A stretch of 29,673 bases of DNA. Source: JAEDES01 sp964616405 (GTDB taxonomy: Bacteria; Bacillota_I; Bacilli_A; RF39; UBA660). Location: positions 1-29,673 of the forward strand of contig CAZTRE010000015.1 in the NCBI GenBank assembly GCA_964616405.1, in the 5' to 3' direction. This document shows, piece after piece, positions 6,930 through 15,500 of this stretch. A program made the translations under genes and the position numbers. Within the stretch, counting starts at the first letter, position 1, and each line of letters starts with the position of its first letter. Under the pieces are notes generated by a model that had not been told where the DNA came from, did no database searches, and saw only the letters and a program-made list of their open reading frames with translations.

Positions 6930-8324
6930 ATGAGTATTAAAAAAGGTAGCGAGAAAAGAGTAAATAAGAAGAAAAAAGGTTATAATCCAGGAACGGTTAA
7001 TGAAATTAAGACTAATAATAATGGAAAGAGGCATTATAGAAAGAAAAAACAAAAGAATGAGTATAAAAGTTTAGTAAGGAAATTATGTATAGCTATATGT
7101 TTATTAATAGCGGTATTTGTAATTCATGCATTTGTGAAGGAAAATTTTGCTTTTAATGGGATTAATTATAAAAAACCAAGTAAAAATGAAGTGATTGAAA
7201 TTGTTACTGATACAGGTAAAAATAGTCCTTCAGAACAGGTTAAGTTAAATTTAAAAGGTGATTTAGTTGTTAAGATGAAGGTTGGTCAAAAGTATGTTGA
7301 GCCGGGATATAGCGCAACAAGTGATTTAAATGGAGATATAACAGATTATGTAAAGGTTACTGGTCATATTGATACTAGTAAAGCTGGAACTTATAAGTTG
7401 ACATATACTCTTGATTACCGTGGTATAAAGCCAAAATTAACAAGATTAGTTAAGGTTAAAGGGAAAAAGGTCTCTACCTCAAGCAAGCCTAGTACTAGTG
7501 ATAAACCAAGTAATTCAACATCTAAAGAGCCAAGTGATAATACAAATTCTAATAATGAAGAAAATTCAAATACTTCGTTGCCACCAGATTCACAAAATGG
7601 CTCAAATTCAAGTCCAACTTCTCCAGTAGAAATGGGAAATATTACATTGTCATTAAATGGTGATGCAACAATGTACATTACTCAAGGTAGTTCATTTAAT
7701 GATCCAGGTGCCAAGGCGGTTGATGATAAAGGAAAAAATCAGTCAGATAAAATTCAAAGAGCTGGAGCGGTTGATATTAATGTTCCTGGAACTTATAAAA
7801 TAACTTATAGTATTACAAATTATAATGGAGAAGTATTAAGTGTTGTGAGAAATGTAATTGTGCAACAGATGGGAATTACGCTAAAGAGTAATCCGACAAC
7901 ACCTACAAATAAATCAGTTACTATTACAGTAATTGCTAGTGTTGAACAATTTAGCAGTATAGTTTTACCTAATGGTGAGCGTACTACAGAAAAGATTTAT
8001 AATTATAAAGTTACTAAAAATGGTACTTATGAGTTTATTGTTTATAATAAGAATAGTGAGTCTCGTAAGGCTTCAATGGTTGTTAATAATATAGATAAGG
8101 AAAAACCAAGAGGAAAATGTGTTATTACACATCAGGGCAATGGAAGCATTTTAACAATAAATGCAACAGATAATACGGGTATTGCGAGTTATGTATATAG
8201 TGGTAAAACCTATACGACGAATGTAATTACGTTTGATAAAAAAATTCATTCTGGTTTACAAATTAATGTAGGTTTTTATGATTTAGCTGGAAACTTTAGT
8301 AATTGTAATTGCTTGGCTCCATAG
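6930..8324 (+). CDS. Membrane-anchored protein with two Ig-like (DUF5011) domains
   Basis: A 464-residue single-pass protein. Residues 1-47 are very Lys-rich and should stay in the cytoplasm. A hydrophobic helix (about 51-69) follows without a cleavage site, so the protein is anchored with its C-terminus outside. Two beta-rich repeats, about 100-180 and 238-315, share the pattern of DUF5011-type bacterial Ig-like domains: 'V..G..Y.(D/E)PG..A.D..G', then 'G..D....GTYK(I/L)TY'. A Ser/Thr/Asn/Pro-rich linker (about 182-232) separates them. The C-terminal part (about 365-464) has another beta pattern and two close cysteines near the end. The ATG is preferred to the upstream GTG at 6921 because AGGTGA fits its spacing. 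A surface or adhesion role is likely; no enzyme domain or LPxTG motif is seen. Confidence 0.78.
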   Translation: MSIKKGSEKRVNKKKKGYNPGTVNEIKTNNNGKRHYRKKKQKNEYKSLVRKLCIAICLLIAVFVIHAFVKENFAFNGINYKKPSKNEVIEIVTDTGKNSPSEQVKLNLKGDLVVKMKVGQKYVEPGYSATSDLNGDITDYVKVTGHIDTSKAGTYKLTYTLDYRGIKPKLTRLVKVKGKKVSTSSKPSTSDKPSNSTSKEPSDNTNSNNEENSNTSLPPDSQNGSNSSPTSPVEMGNITLSLNGDATMYITQGSSFNDPGAKAVDDKGKNQSDKIQRAGAVDINVPGTYKITYSITNYNGEVLSVVRNVIVQQMGITLKSNPTTPTNKSVTITVIASVEQFSSIVLPNGERTTEKIYNYKVTKNGTYEFIVYNKNSESRKASMVVNNIDKEKPRGKCVITHQGNGSILTINATDNTGIASYVYSGKTYTTNVITFDKKIHSGLQINVGFYDLAGNFSNCNCLAP

Positions 8325-8331
8325 GGTAAGT

Positions 8332-8366
8332 AGAATAGATATTAAAAGTATCTATTCTTTTGTTTT
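8332..8366 (+). terminator. Intrinsic terminator after the Ig-like gene
   Basis: AGAATAGATA (8332-8341) pairs perfectly with TATCTATTCT (8349-8358) around a seven-base loop and is followed by a T-rich tail. Confidence 0.9.
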
Positions 8367-8391
8367 GGTCATAATAATATTGGTGATATGA

Positions 8392-9849
8392 ATGAAAAAT
8401 ATTAGTATTTGGTCAGATATTAAGAGAGAAAAAGAATATGATAAGCTTAAAAATGATATTTTGGTAGATGTATTAATCATTGGTGGTGGTATTACAGGTA
8501 TTAATACGCTTTATCAACTTCGAAATAGTAATTTAGATGTTTGTTTAGTGGAGAAAAATAGGATTTGTGAAGGCGTTACCAGTAGAACAACAGGTAAGCT
8601 TACTTATCTTCAGGAAAACATCTATTCAAAATTGAAAAATTTACATAGTGAGAATGTTTCTAAGAGATATTTGGAATCGCAACGTGAAGCGATAGATATA
8701 GCCAAAGAGATAATTAGAAAAAATGATATTGCATGTGATTTAGAGAAAGTTGATTCATATGTATTTACTAATTCTAATGATAATAAATTAGAGAGGGAAA
8801 TTGAGTTATTAAATAGTTGGGGAGTTCCTATTAAACTTAGTAATGTATTACCAAATGGGGTTAATGTTAAAGGGTGTTATTATGTTGCGGATACATATGT
8901 TTTTCATCCAATAAAATTTTTATATAAATTAGCTGATATTTGTAGTGAGGCAGGATTAAAAATTTATGAGAATACAAAAATTGTTGATATTGACAAGAAA
9001 GAAGATTTTTATATTTGTCGAGGAGAAGATTTTACTATAAAAGCTAAGTATGTTGTTATGGCACTACATTATCCGTATTTTTTATTTCCTTTTTTGATGC
9101 CATTTAAAGCATATTTAGAAAAGTCTTATGTTGAAGCATTTAAAGTAATTAAAAATTACAATTTTAGTGCGATTAATATTGATAAGGAGACTATATCAAC
9201 AAGATTTCATCAAGGGAGTAAGGAAATTTATCAATTGTATTTAACTAATTCTCATAATTATTGTGTTCATAATAATGAAGATAAAAATTTTTGTGAATTG
9301 ATGAAGAAGAAAGATGTTAAAGCAGAATATGTTTGGTCAAATAAAGATATTATGACTAATGATTTAATGCCTTATATTGGAAGAATAAATGATGATAATT
9401 TGCTTATTGGAACTGGTTATAATACGTGGGGAATGACTAATGGAATTTTAGCGGGAAAGATATTAGCCGATATAATTTGTGGTAGAGATAATAAGTATAT
9501 TGATTTATTTAGACCAAATAGAGAAATTAACTTAGGTAAATTGGTTAACTTCCCAGTAGCGTTATGGAGTAGTGCTAGTGCTTTTTTAAAAAGTAAACTC
9601 TTTAAAAATAAGAGTTGGTATTCTGATAAGGTAAGATTTGAAAAAAGGAATGGAAAGCAAGTTGGAATTTATGTAGATGATCAAGGACTTGAACATGTTG
9701 TTTATAATTTATGTCCGCATATGAAGTGTAGTTTAATCTTTAATGAAATTGAAAAGACATGGGATTGTCCATGTCATGGGTCTAGGTTTTCAATAGATGG
9801 AAAGTCTATTGAGGGACCTAGTAATTATGATATTACTTATAAAGAATAA
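8392..9849 (+). CDS. FAD-dependent oxidoreductase with C-terminal Rieske domain (YhfW-like)
   Basis: A 485-residue two-domain redox protein. The N-terminal part is a DadA/GlyOx-type FAD oxidoreductase: the Rossmann motif VLIIGGGITGINT (about residues 28-40), a glutamate ending the second strand (CLVEK), and a C-terminal FAD segment with PYIGRINDDNLLIGTGYNTWGMTNG. Residues about 410-485 form a Rieske domain: Cys441-Pro-His443 and Cys459-x2-His462 ligate the [2Fe-2S] cluster, and Cys446 and Cys461 could form the usual disulfide. This order is that of Bacillus subtilis YhfW, of about the same length. There is no signal peptide, so it should be cytosolic. The natural substrate is not established. 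GGTGAT lies close before the ATG. Its stop codon abuts the stop codon of the convergent gene with no gap. Confidence 0.88.
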   Translation: MKNISIWSDIKREKEYDKLKNDILVDVLIIGGGITGINTLYQLRNSNLDVCLVEKNRICEGVTSRTTGKLTYLQENIYSKLKNLHSENVSKRYLESQREAIDIAKEIIRKNDIACDLEKVDSYVFTNSNDNKLEREIELLNSWGVPIKLSNVLPNGVNVKGCYYVADTYVFHPIKFLYKLADICSEAGLKIYENTKIVDIDKKEDFYICRGEDFTIKAKYVVMALHYPYFLFPFLMPFKAYLEKSYVEAFKVIKNYNFSAINIDKETISTRFHQGSKEIYQLYLTNSHNYCVHNNEDKNFCELMKKKDVKAEYVWSNKDIMTNDLMPYIGRINDDNLLIGTGYNTWGMTNGILAGKILADIICGRDNKYIDLFRPNREINLGKLVNFPVALWSSASAFLKSKLFKNKSWYSDKVRFEKRNGKQVGIYVDDQGLEHVVYNLCPHMKCSLIFNEIEKTWDCPCHGSRFSIDGKSIEGPSNYDITYKE

Positions 9850-11649
9850 TTAATCAGGCATATAACTCATTAATAAGTTGATAAGTTCCTTATGAAGAAT
9901 TATGTGAGGGGTTCTAGCTTCATTGTTTATGGAAGATAAATTATATACTTTATTAAGAAGTTCAGCTGTATTATCATCAACAGATAATAAAATATTAAAG
10001 CCATTTAAGATATCAATACAATTTATAAAAATATAATCTAATTGCTTTTCTATTTTTATTGTTTTAAGTATTTGGCATATTTTATATTTATTTATTTTTA
10101 AAAAATCTTCTAAATTAGCTATTTCTAATTGAGCTATTGTTATTTTTTTATTTCCTATATTTAAAACTGTTTCTGCTTTTATGTCATTATAGAGATTGTT
10201 ACTATCTATTCTAGATTTTTTAATAAATATTTTTTTAATATGTTCAGTAGAATTTTCTGGGTAAAGGGACTCTAACCAATTAATCATATCTTTATCTTTT
10301 GGAGTCGTTGTTTTAGAATTTAAATTAATTGTATTTGAGATAATAGCGTAGTAAAGTAAAATAGCAGATTCTCTAGAAGGAATCAAATTATGATTTTTAA
10401 ATTTTTCTGTAATGATAGTTGCTACTGCACCAAGAGGTTCAACGTGTATTTTAGCGTTAGGAAACATGTCTTGAGTGGCAACTTTTTTATGGTGATCAAT
10501 TATTTCAATGATGTTATTTTTATGAATGTAGCTAAACTCATTATAGTTATTGGTATCAAGTATAATTATATCTTGGCTAATTTTAATATTTTTTGCTCCT
10601 AATAAATTTATTCTAAACATATCAGTTACTATTTGGACTTCTTTTTGGGGAGTACCATAGATGAAATAGTCACTTTTTTGATTACGTCTATTTAAGTATT
10701 CTGCGTAAGCATAGGAACTGGCTACGGCATCTAAGTCAGGATTATGGTATGATGTGATGATTCTCGTATTGGGAATGAATTTTGTAGTCCAAGGTTTAAC
10801 TATTTTCTCATCAATATTTAGGTTATTATTGCCTAATCCTAAGAAGTGATTGTTTTTCCTGGTACCATGAAAGTCGCTGCCACCTGAAATGTACATGTTT
10901 CGATCTTCGCATAGCTTTAATAAATACGCAGTTTGTTCTTCAGCAAAAGTTGTGTAGTAGCATTCTAATCCATCAAAGTTATAATTTTTTAATATATCTT
11001 TTAAGGCATCAGAAATATTTGTGGAATAAGCAAATGGATGAGCTAAAAAAGCAATTCCATCAGCATTATGGATCATCTCTAAAGTTTTTTCTAATGACGG
11101 AAAAAGAGATGATTCATCAACATATAAAGGACTTTTAGGATTAAATAGTTCATTTCTAGTGAAGCCCGTAGAAGTGTTAATAGATTCTTGGTATAAGAAA
11201 AATTTGTTGTTTTCAGGATATTTTTTAATTTCTATTGCTAAAGTAGGACGACAAGATTCTATTTTTGGATCAAACTTTATTTCGTTACTATCAAATTTAA
11301 CGCCAATTTTTCGGTATTGATTTTTGATTAAGTCAAATTCTTTTAATTGGGTCTTTTCAAACGTTAAAACATTTTCTTTTAGAGAGGAATACATTTTATT
11401 AAAATCAAAACCATAACCTAAAACTTCAATTATTTCGCCATTATATGTAGTGGTTATTTCAATACCGGGAAGAATTTTGCCTTTGAAAATATTTCTAATA
11501 GTTGCATCTGATAATTCTCGATAAGCATCTATTGTATTGTGATCAGTGATGGATAGTAGTGTAAGACCAAGCTTTTCAGCTTCTGTTAATAACTCTTGTA
11601 CGGTATATGAACCATCAGAGTATTTTGTATGGGTATGGATATCTATCAT
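9850..11649 (-). CDS. PHP phosphoesterase fused to DHH/DHHA2-like domain
   Basis: A 599-residue fusion. Residues 1-285 are a PHP domain of the RNase AM/YciV type with a full set of metal ligands: HTH (5-7), SDG, TDH (35-37), a Glu in PGIEITT, AHP and GSDFHG. Known relatives are 5'-3' exonucleases or 3',5'-nucleotide phosphatases. Residues about 290-599 resemble the DHH superfamily, nearest to manganese-dependent pyrophosphatases: YHNPDLDA (301-308), DTN, IDHHK (from 384), EPLGAVAT and SNTINLNSKTTT. In that family the first motif is HxNPDxD and the fourth has Asp; here these places are Tyr301 and Asn. The C-terminal DHHA2-like region lacks the SRKKQ signature. The ATG at 11649 has a spaced GGAAG; a GTG at 11658 is too close to it. 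PHP activity is likely; the DHH half may be impaired or only bind nucleotides. Confidence 0.85.
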   Translation of the reverse strand: MIDIHTHTKYSDGSYTVQELLTEAEKLGLTLLSITDHNTIDAYRELSDATIRNIFKGKILPGIEITTTYNGEIIEVLGYGFDFNKMYSSLKENVLTFEKTQLKEFDLIKNQYRKIGVKFDSNEIKFDPKIESCRPTLAIEIKKYPENNKFFLYQESINTSTGFTRNELFNPKSPLYVDESSLFPSLEKTLEMIHNADGIAFLAHPFAYSTNISDALKDILKNYNFDGLECYYTTFAEEQTAYLLKLCEDRNMYISGGSDFHGTRKNNHFLGLGNNNLNIDEKIVKPWTTKFIPNTRIITSYHNPDLDAVASSYAYAEYLNRRNQKSDYFIYGTPQKEVQIVTDMFRINLLGAKNIKISQDIIILDTNNYNEFSYIHKNNIIEIIDHHKKVATQDMFPNAKIHVEPLGAVATIITEKFKNHNLIPSRESAILLYYAIISNTINLNSKTTTPKDKDMINWLESLYPENSTEHIKKIFIKKSRIDSNNLYNDIKAETVLNIGNKKITIAQLEIANLEDFLKINKYKICQILKTIKIEKQLDYIFINCIDILNGFNILLSVDDNTAELLNKVYNLSSINNEARTPHIILHKELINLLMSYMPD

Positions 11650-11704
11650 TAAAGTCACTTCCTATTATATAGATATTTATAATATAAGTTTATATTACTC
11701 TAAG

Positions 11705-11754
11705 AAAAAAGGCAACAATTTGCTGGATTAAACCTTATTGTATAATGTTACCTT
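11705..11754 (-). terminator. Terminator of the tetR gene
   Basis: On the minus strand AAGGTAACA (11754-11746) pairs with TGTTGCCTT (11717-11709), with one G-U pair and a long loop, and runs into six T. It would end the TetR transcript before the PHP-DHH gene. Confidence 0.65.
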
Positions 11755-11771
11755 ATTACCTATTAATTGGT

Positions 11772-12347
11772 TTAAAGATTAAAATTTAGTTCGTTAGGGA
11801 TGAGAAGAGAAAAATATTTTAACATTTCTTCTTTTGTATATTTTTTTTCATTTTTTAACCACTCAATTCCAACATTAACTACAGCTCCTAAGTAGAATTT
11901 AGTAATAATATTTCTTGGAATTTGATTTGTATTTAGATTCTCTTTTTTTTGTAAATTGAAAGCAATATCTTGTTCTAAAACATCGTAGATAATATTCATA
12001 GCAATACTATTTTGATTATGAATTATTATTGATAAATATTTTTCTTTATTTGTTTCAATATGGTCTAAAAATAGTTTTATCATTTCTAAATAATATTCTT
12101 TTGTATTGGAAATATTATTATTTTTCCTTAGTTCTTGAGTTAGAGAGTTTTTCAATTCTTGAATATAGTCGGCTAGTAATTCATATTTATCATTATAGTG
12201 GGCATAAAAAGTAGAACGATTAATTAATGCTTGATTACAAATATCAGATACTTTTATTTCTTCAAAGGGTTTTTCTCGCATTAAATTTAGTAATGTATTG
12301 TAAAGGATATTTTGGGTTTTTATAACGCGTAAATCAGTTTTTTTCAT
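11772..12347 (-). CDS. TetR/AcrR family transcriptional regulator
   Basis: A 191-residue regulator. The N-terminal 55 residues carry the TetR helix-turn-helix: FEEIKVSDICNQALINRSTFYAHY, of which the NRSTFYAHY recognition end is typical. The rest is helical and variable, fitting a ligand-binding/dimer domain as in the Bacillota group often found beside exporters. The ATG at 12347 is chosen over a GTG at 12356 because AGGTG at 12359-12355 has correct spacing for it. It is divergent from the MMPL exporter gene; 179 bases lie between the start codons and contain a long inverted repeat. It most likely represses the exporter and itself. The inducing ligand is unknown. Confidence 0.9.
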   Translation of the reverse strand: MKKTDLRVIKTQNILYNTLLNLMREKPFEEIKVSDICNQALINRSTFYAHYNDKYELLADYIQELKNSLTQELRKNNNISNTKEYYLEMIKLFLDHIETNKEKYLSIIIHNQNSIAMNIIYDVLEQDIAFNLQKKENLNTNQIPRNIITKFYLGAVVNVGIEWLKNEKKYTKEEMLKYFSLLIPNELNFNL

Positions 12348-12364
12348 TTCTATCACCTAGTATT

Positions 12365-12392
12365 ATTATACTTATTTAAAAACAATTGTAAA
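12365..12392 (-). promoter_or_regulatory. Candidate tetR promoter
   Basis: On the minus strand TTTACA (12392-12387) and TATAAT (12370-12365) are separated by 16 bases and overlap the left arm of the inverted repeat. The predicted start would fall at the edge of the ribosome binding site, which weakens the assignment. Confidence 0.4.
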
Positions 12393-12465
12393 GATAACAT
12401 ACAGAATGTTGGTTATTTAACTATACATTTTTTTAAAAATGTTGTTTATCTTTGATAATTGTTTT
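12379..12465. repeat. Imperfect inverted repeat between tetR and mmpL
   Basis: The left arm has AAAACAATT (12379-12387) and AAAGATAA (12390-12397) followed by CAT. The right arm has their complements TTATCTTT (12446-12453) and AATTGTTTT (12457-12465), preceded by ATG at 12439. The order is preserved with small spacing changes. It looks like two opposed copies of one operator, or a large cruciform, in the right place for TetR binding. The protein-DNA link is inference. Confidence 0.6.
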
Positions 12466-12476
12466 TTTTGTTGGTG

Positions 12477-12490
12477 TTTTTTCGAAAAAA
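12477..12490. promoter_or_regulatory. 14-bp palindrome before mmpL
   Basis: TTTTTTCGAAAAAA is a perfect palindrome 37 bases upstream of the exporter's ATG. It could be a second operator, but A/T runs make chance palindromes common in this genome. Confidence 0.35.
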
Positions 12491-12526
12491 GTGGAATAAA
12501 ATAGTTTGTCGAATGGAGGGAAGATT

Positions 12527-15500
12527 ATGAAAAAAATGAGTCGAAGTATTTGTAAACATAAATGGTTGATTGTCGTTTTGACTATTATTTTGATGATACC
12601 GGCTCTACTGGGTTATTTTTTGACTGATATTAATTATGACATTTTAGTATATTTGCCAAGTGATATTGAGACTTTAAAGGGAGAAAAGATTTTAACAGAT
12701 GATTTTAATATGGGATCTTTTTCGATTGTTGTGGCAGAAGATATGTCAAGTAAAGAAATATTGAAATTAGAAGATAAATTTAGAAATATTGAAAGTGTAG
12801 GAAATGTTGTTAGCTTATATGATGTTATTGGGACTACTATTCCAAAAGAGATTCTTCCACAGGAGATAATGTCAAAGTTAGCGAGTGATAGTGAACTTAT
12901 TTTAGTAACATTTGAAAATTCTACTAGTGATGATATAACTTTAGAAGCAGTCAGCGAAATGCGTGAGATAGTGGATGGTAAAGTTAAAATTGGCGGAATG
13001 AGTGCAATGGTATTAGATACCAAAGAACTTTTCAATAGTGAAATGTTATTTTATGTAATTATAGCGGCAGTTTTATGCATTATTGTATTGGAATTATCAC
13101 TAGATTCTTATTTAGTTCCATTATTATTAATGGCTAATCTTGCAGTAGCAATTTTATTTAATATGGGAAGTAATATTATTTTTGGAGAAATTTCTTATAT
13201 TACTAAGGCTATTGCTTCTGTATTACAGTTAGGCGTTACTACTGATTTTTCTATCTTTTTATACCATAAATATGAAAAAGCAAAAAAGGAATATCCGGAT
13301 AAAGAAGAAGCAATGGAGCATGCAATTTGTGATACAGTAGTTTCTATTTTTGGAAGTAGTTTAACTACTATTGCTGGTTTTTTAGCACTCTGTACAATGA
13401 ATTTAACCCTTGGAATGGATATCGGTTTAGTAATGGCCAAAGGGGTATTTATTGGTGTGGTTTGTGTAATTACGATATTTCCGGCTTTATTATTGGTGTT
13501 TGATAAGCAAATAGAAAAAACAAAACATAAGGAACTATTACCTAGTTTTGAAAAAGTTAAAGGGTTTGTATTAAAACATTATGTTGTAATTTTTATTGTT
13601 TTTTTGATTTTACTTATACCTAGTTATTTTGCTCAGAGCAAAACGTCTGTATATTATAAGTTAGATGAATCTATCCCAGATGATTATGGTTATTCTATTG
13701 CGACAAAGACTTTAAAAGAAGATTTTGGTATGGTTTCACAAGAAATTATTTTAGTAAGTAATGATTTAGAGAATTATAAGATTAACGAAATGAAAGCAAA
13801 AATAGAAAATTTGGACGGAGTAGATTTAGTTATAAATCCGTCGGAATTAACTAGTTATGGAATTTCGGATGAAATAATTCCAAAAGATATTCGTTCTATT
13901 TATGAGACAGATGATTATAAAATGATGATAGTTGCTTCAAAGTATGATATCGCAACAAAAGAGTTAAATGATCAACTTGGAGAAGTAGAAAAGATTATTA
14001 AAAGCTACGATAAAAAGGCTATTCTAGCGGGTGAGGGAGCACTAATGAGAGATTTAGTAGTTACTACTGATGAAGATTTTCATAATGTTAATTATACCTC
14101 AATTGGAATTATTTTTGTGTTAATGATGATTGTATTAAAATCGGTTTCTCTTCCGGTATTGCTTGTTATAGCTATTGAATTTGCTATATTCATTAACATG
14201 GGTATACCTTATTTTCTCGGTACTGAAATTCCATTTATCGCATCAGTCGTTATTGGAACAATTCAGTTAGGGGCAACTATTGATTATGCTATATTAATGA
14301 CGACAAAGTATTTAGAAGAAAGAAGAAATGGTCATGATAAAAAGGAAGCGGTTAAGGTAGCTTTAGATAATTCTATAAGTTCTATTTTTGTAAGTGCAAT
14401 GTGCTTTTTTGGGGCAACTATTGGTGTTGGTTGTGTTTCTAAGATTGATATGATTGGTTCATTATGTACATTGATTGCGAGAGGGGCCATTATTAGTATG
14501 GTAGTTGTTATTATGATAGTACCATCAATTCTAATAATTATGGATTCATTAATTATGAAGACAACTTTAGGAATGAAGACAAAAAAGGCTAATAAGAAAG
14601 GAAGGAAAAATATGAAAAATAAAAAAATGACAAAATCTATAGCGATACTTTTAATTATTTCTCTTGTTTGCACACCTATAAGTACTTTTGCTCTTGGTAA
14701 AGAGGAGACTGTATATGCAAAATTAAATTCTGATGGTAATGTTAAAACAATGTTAGTAAATGAACACTTAGTTAATAATGAAAACTTGGAAACAATAGAG
14801 GACTATACTGATTTGGAAAACATTTTAAATATTAATGGTAATCATACTTTTACAAAAAAGGATCAATTATTAACGTGGAATAGTAAGGGTAGTGATATAT
14901 TCTATCAGGGAACAACTATGAAAGAGATGCCAATTAGCGAAAATATTACGTACATGTTAGATGGGGAAAAAATAAAATTAGAAGATTTGATAGGGAAGAG
15001 TGGTACAGTAGCTATTAATATTAAGTATCAAAATAAAGATAGACATGTAGTTAAGGTAAATGGGAAGAATGAAAGTTTATATACTCCATTTGTTGTGATG
15101 ATGGGAACTGTTATTCCAGCTAAAAATAATTCTAATGTTTCTGTTACAAATGGTAAAGTAATTGATAATGGTAACGGTTATATGGTTGTTGGATTATCTA
15201 CTCCTGGATTATATGAAAGTCTTAATTTAAAAGAATTAAAAGGATTAGATAATATTCAGATTACTTACAATACAGAAAAGTTTGAACTTTCTAGTATTTA
15301 TTCTGTAGTAACTCCTAAAATTTTAGAACAAAGTGATTTAGAAGTATTTAATAAACTAGATTCCCTTTATGGTAATGTTTCAAAGTTGGATGATTCTATG
15401 AATCAAATTCAAATAGGTAGTAAAACTATTTTGGAAAATCTTACGGTAGTTAGTAATGGTAGTAGCCAAATTGCGGAAAACTTAGGTGTTGTACTTGAAA

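Noticed and set aside
6765..7052. 95-codon minus-strand frame across the glmS terminator
   Set aside because: It runs through a terminator, a consensus promoter and the Lys-rich start of the Ig-like protein gene; no independent support.
12634..13035. 133-codon open frame on the minus strand within the exporter gene
   Set aside because: It mirrors the AT-rich hydrophobic coding strand; the plus-strand MMPL motifs leave no doubt which frame is real.
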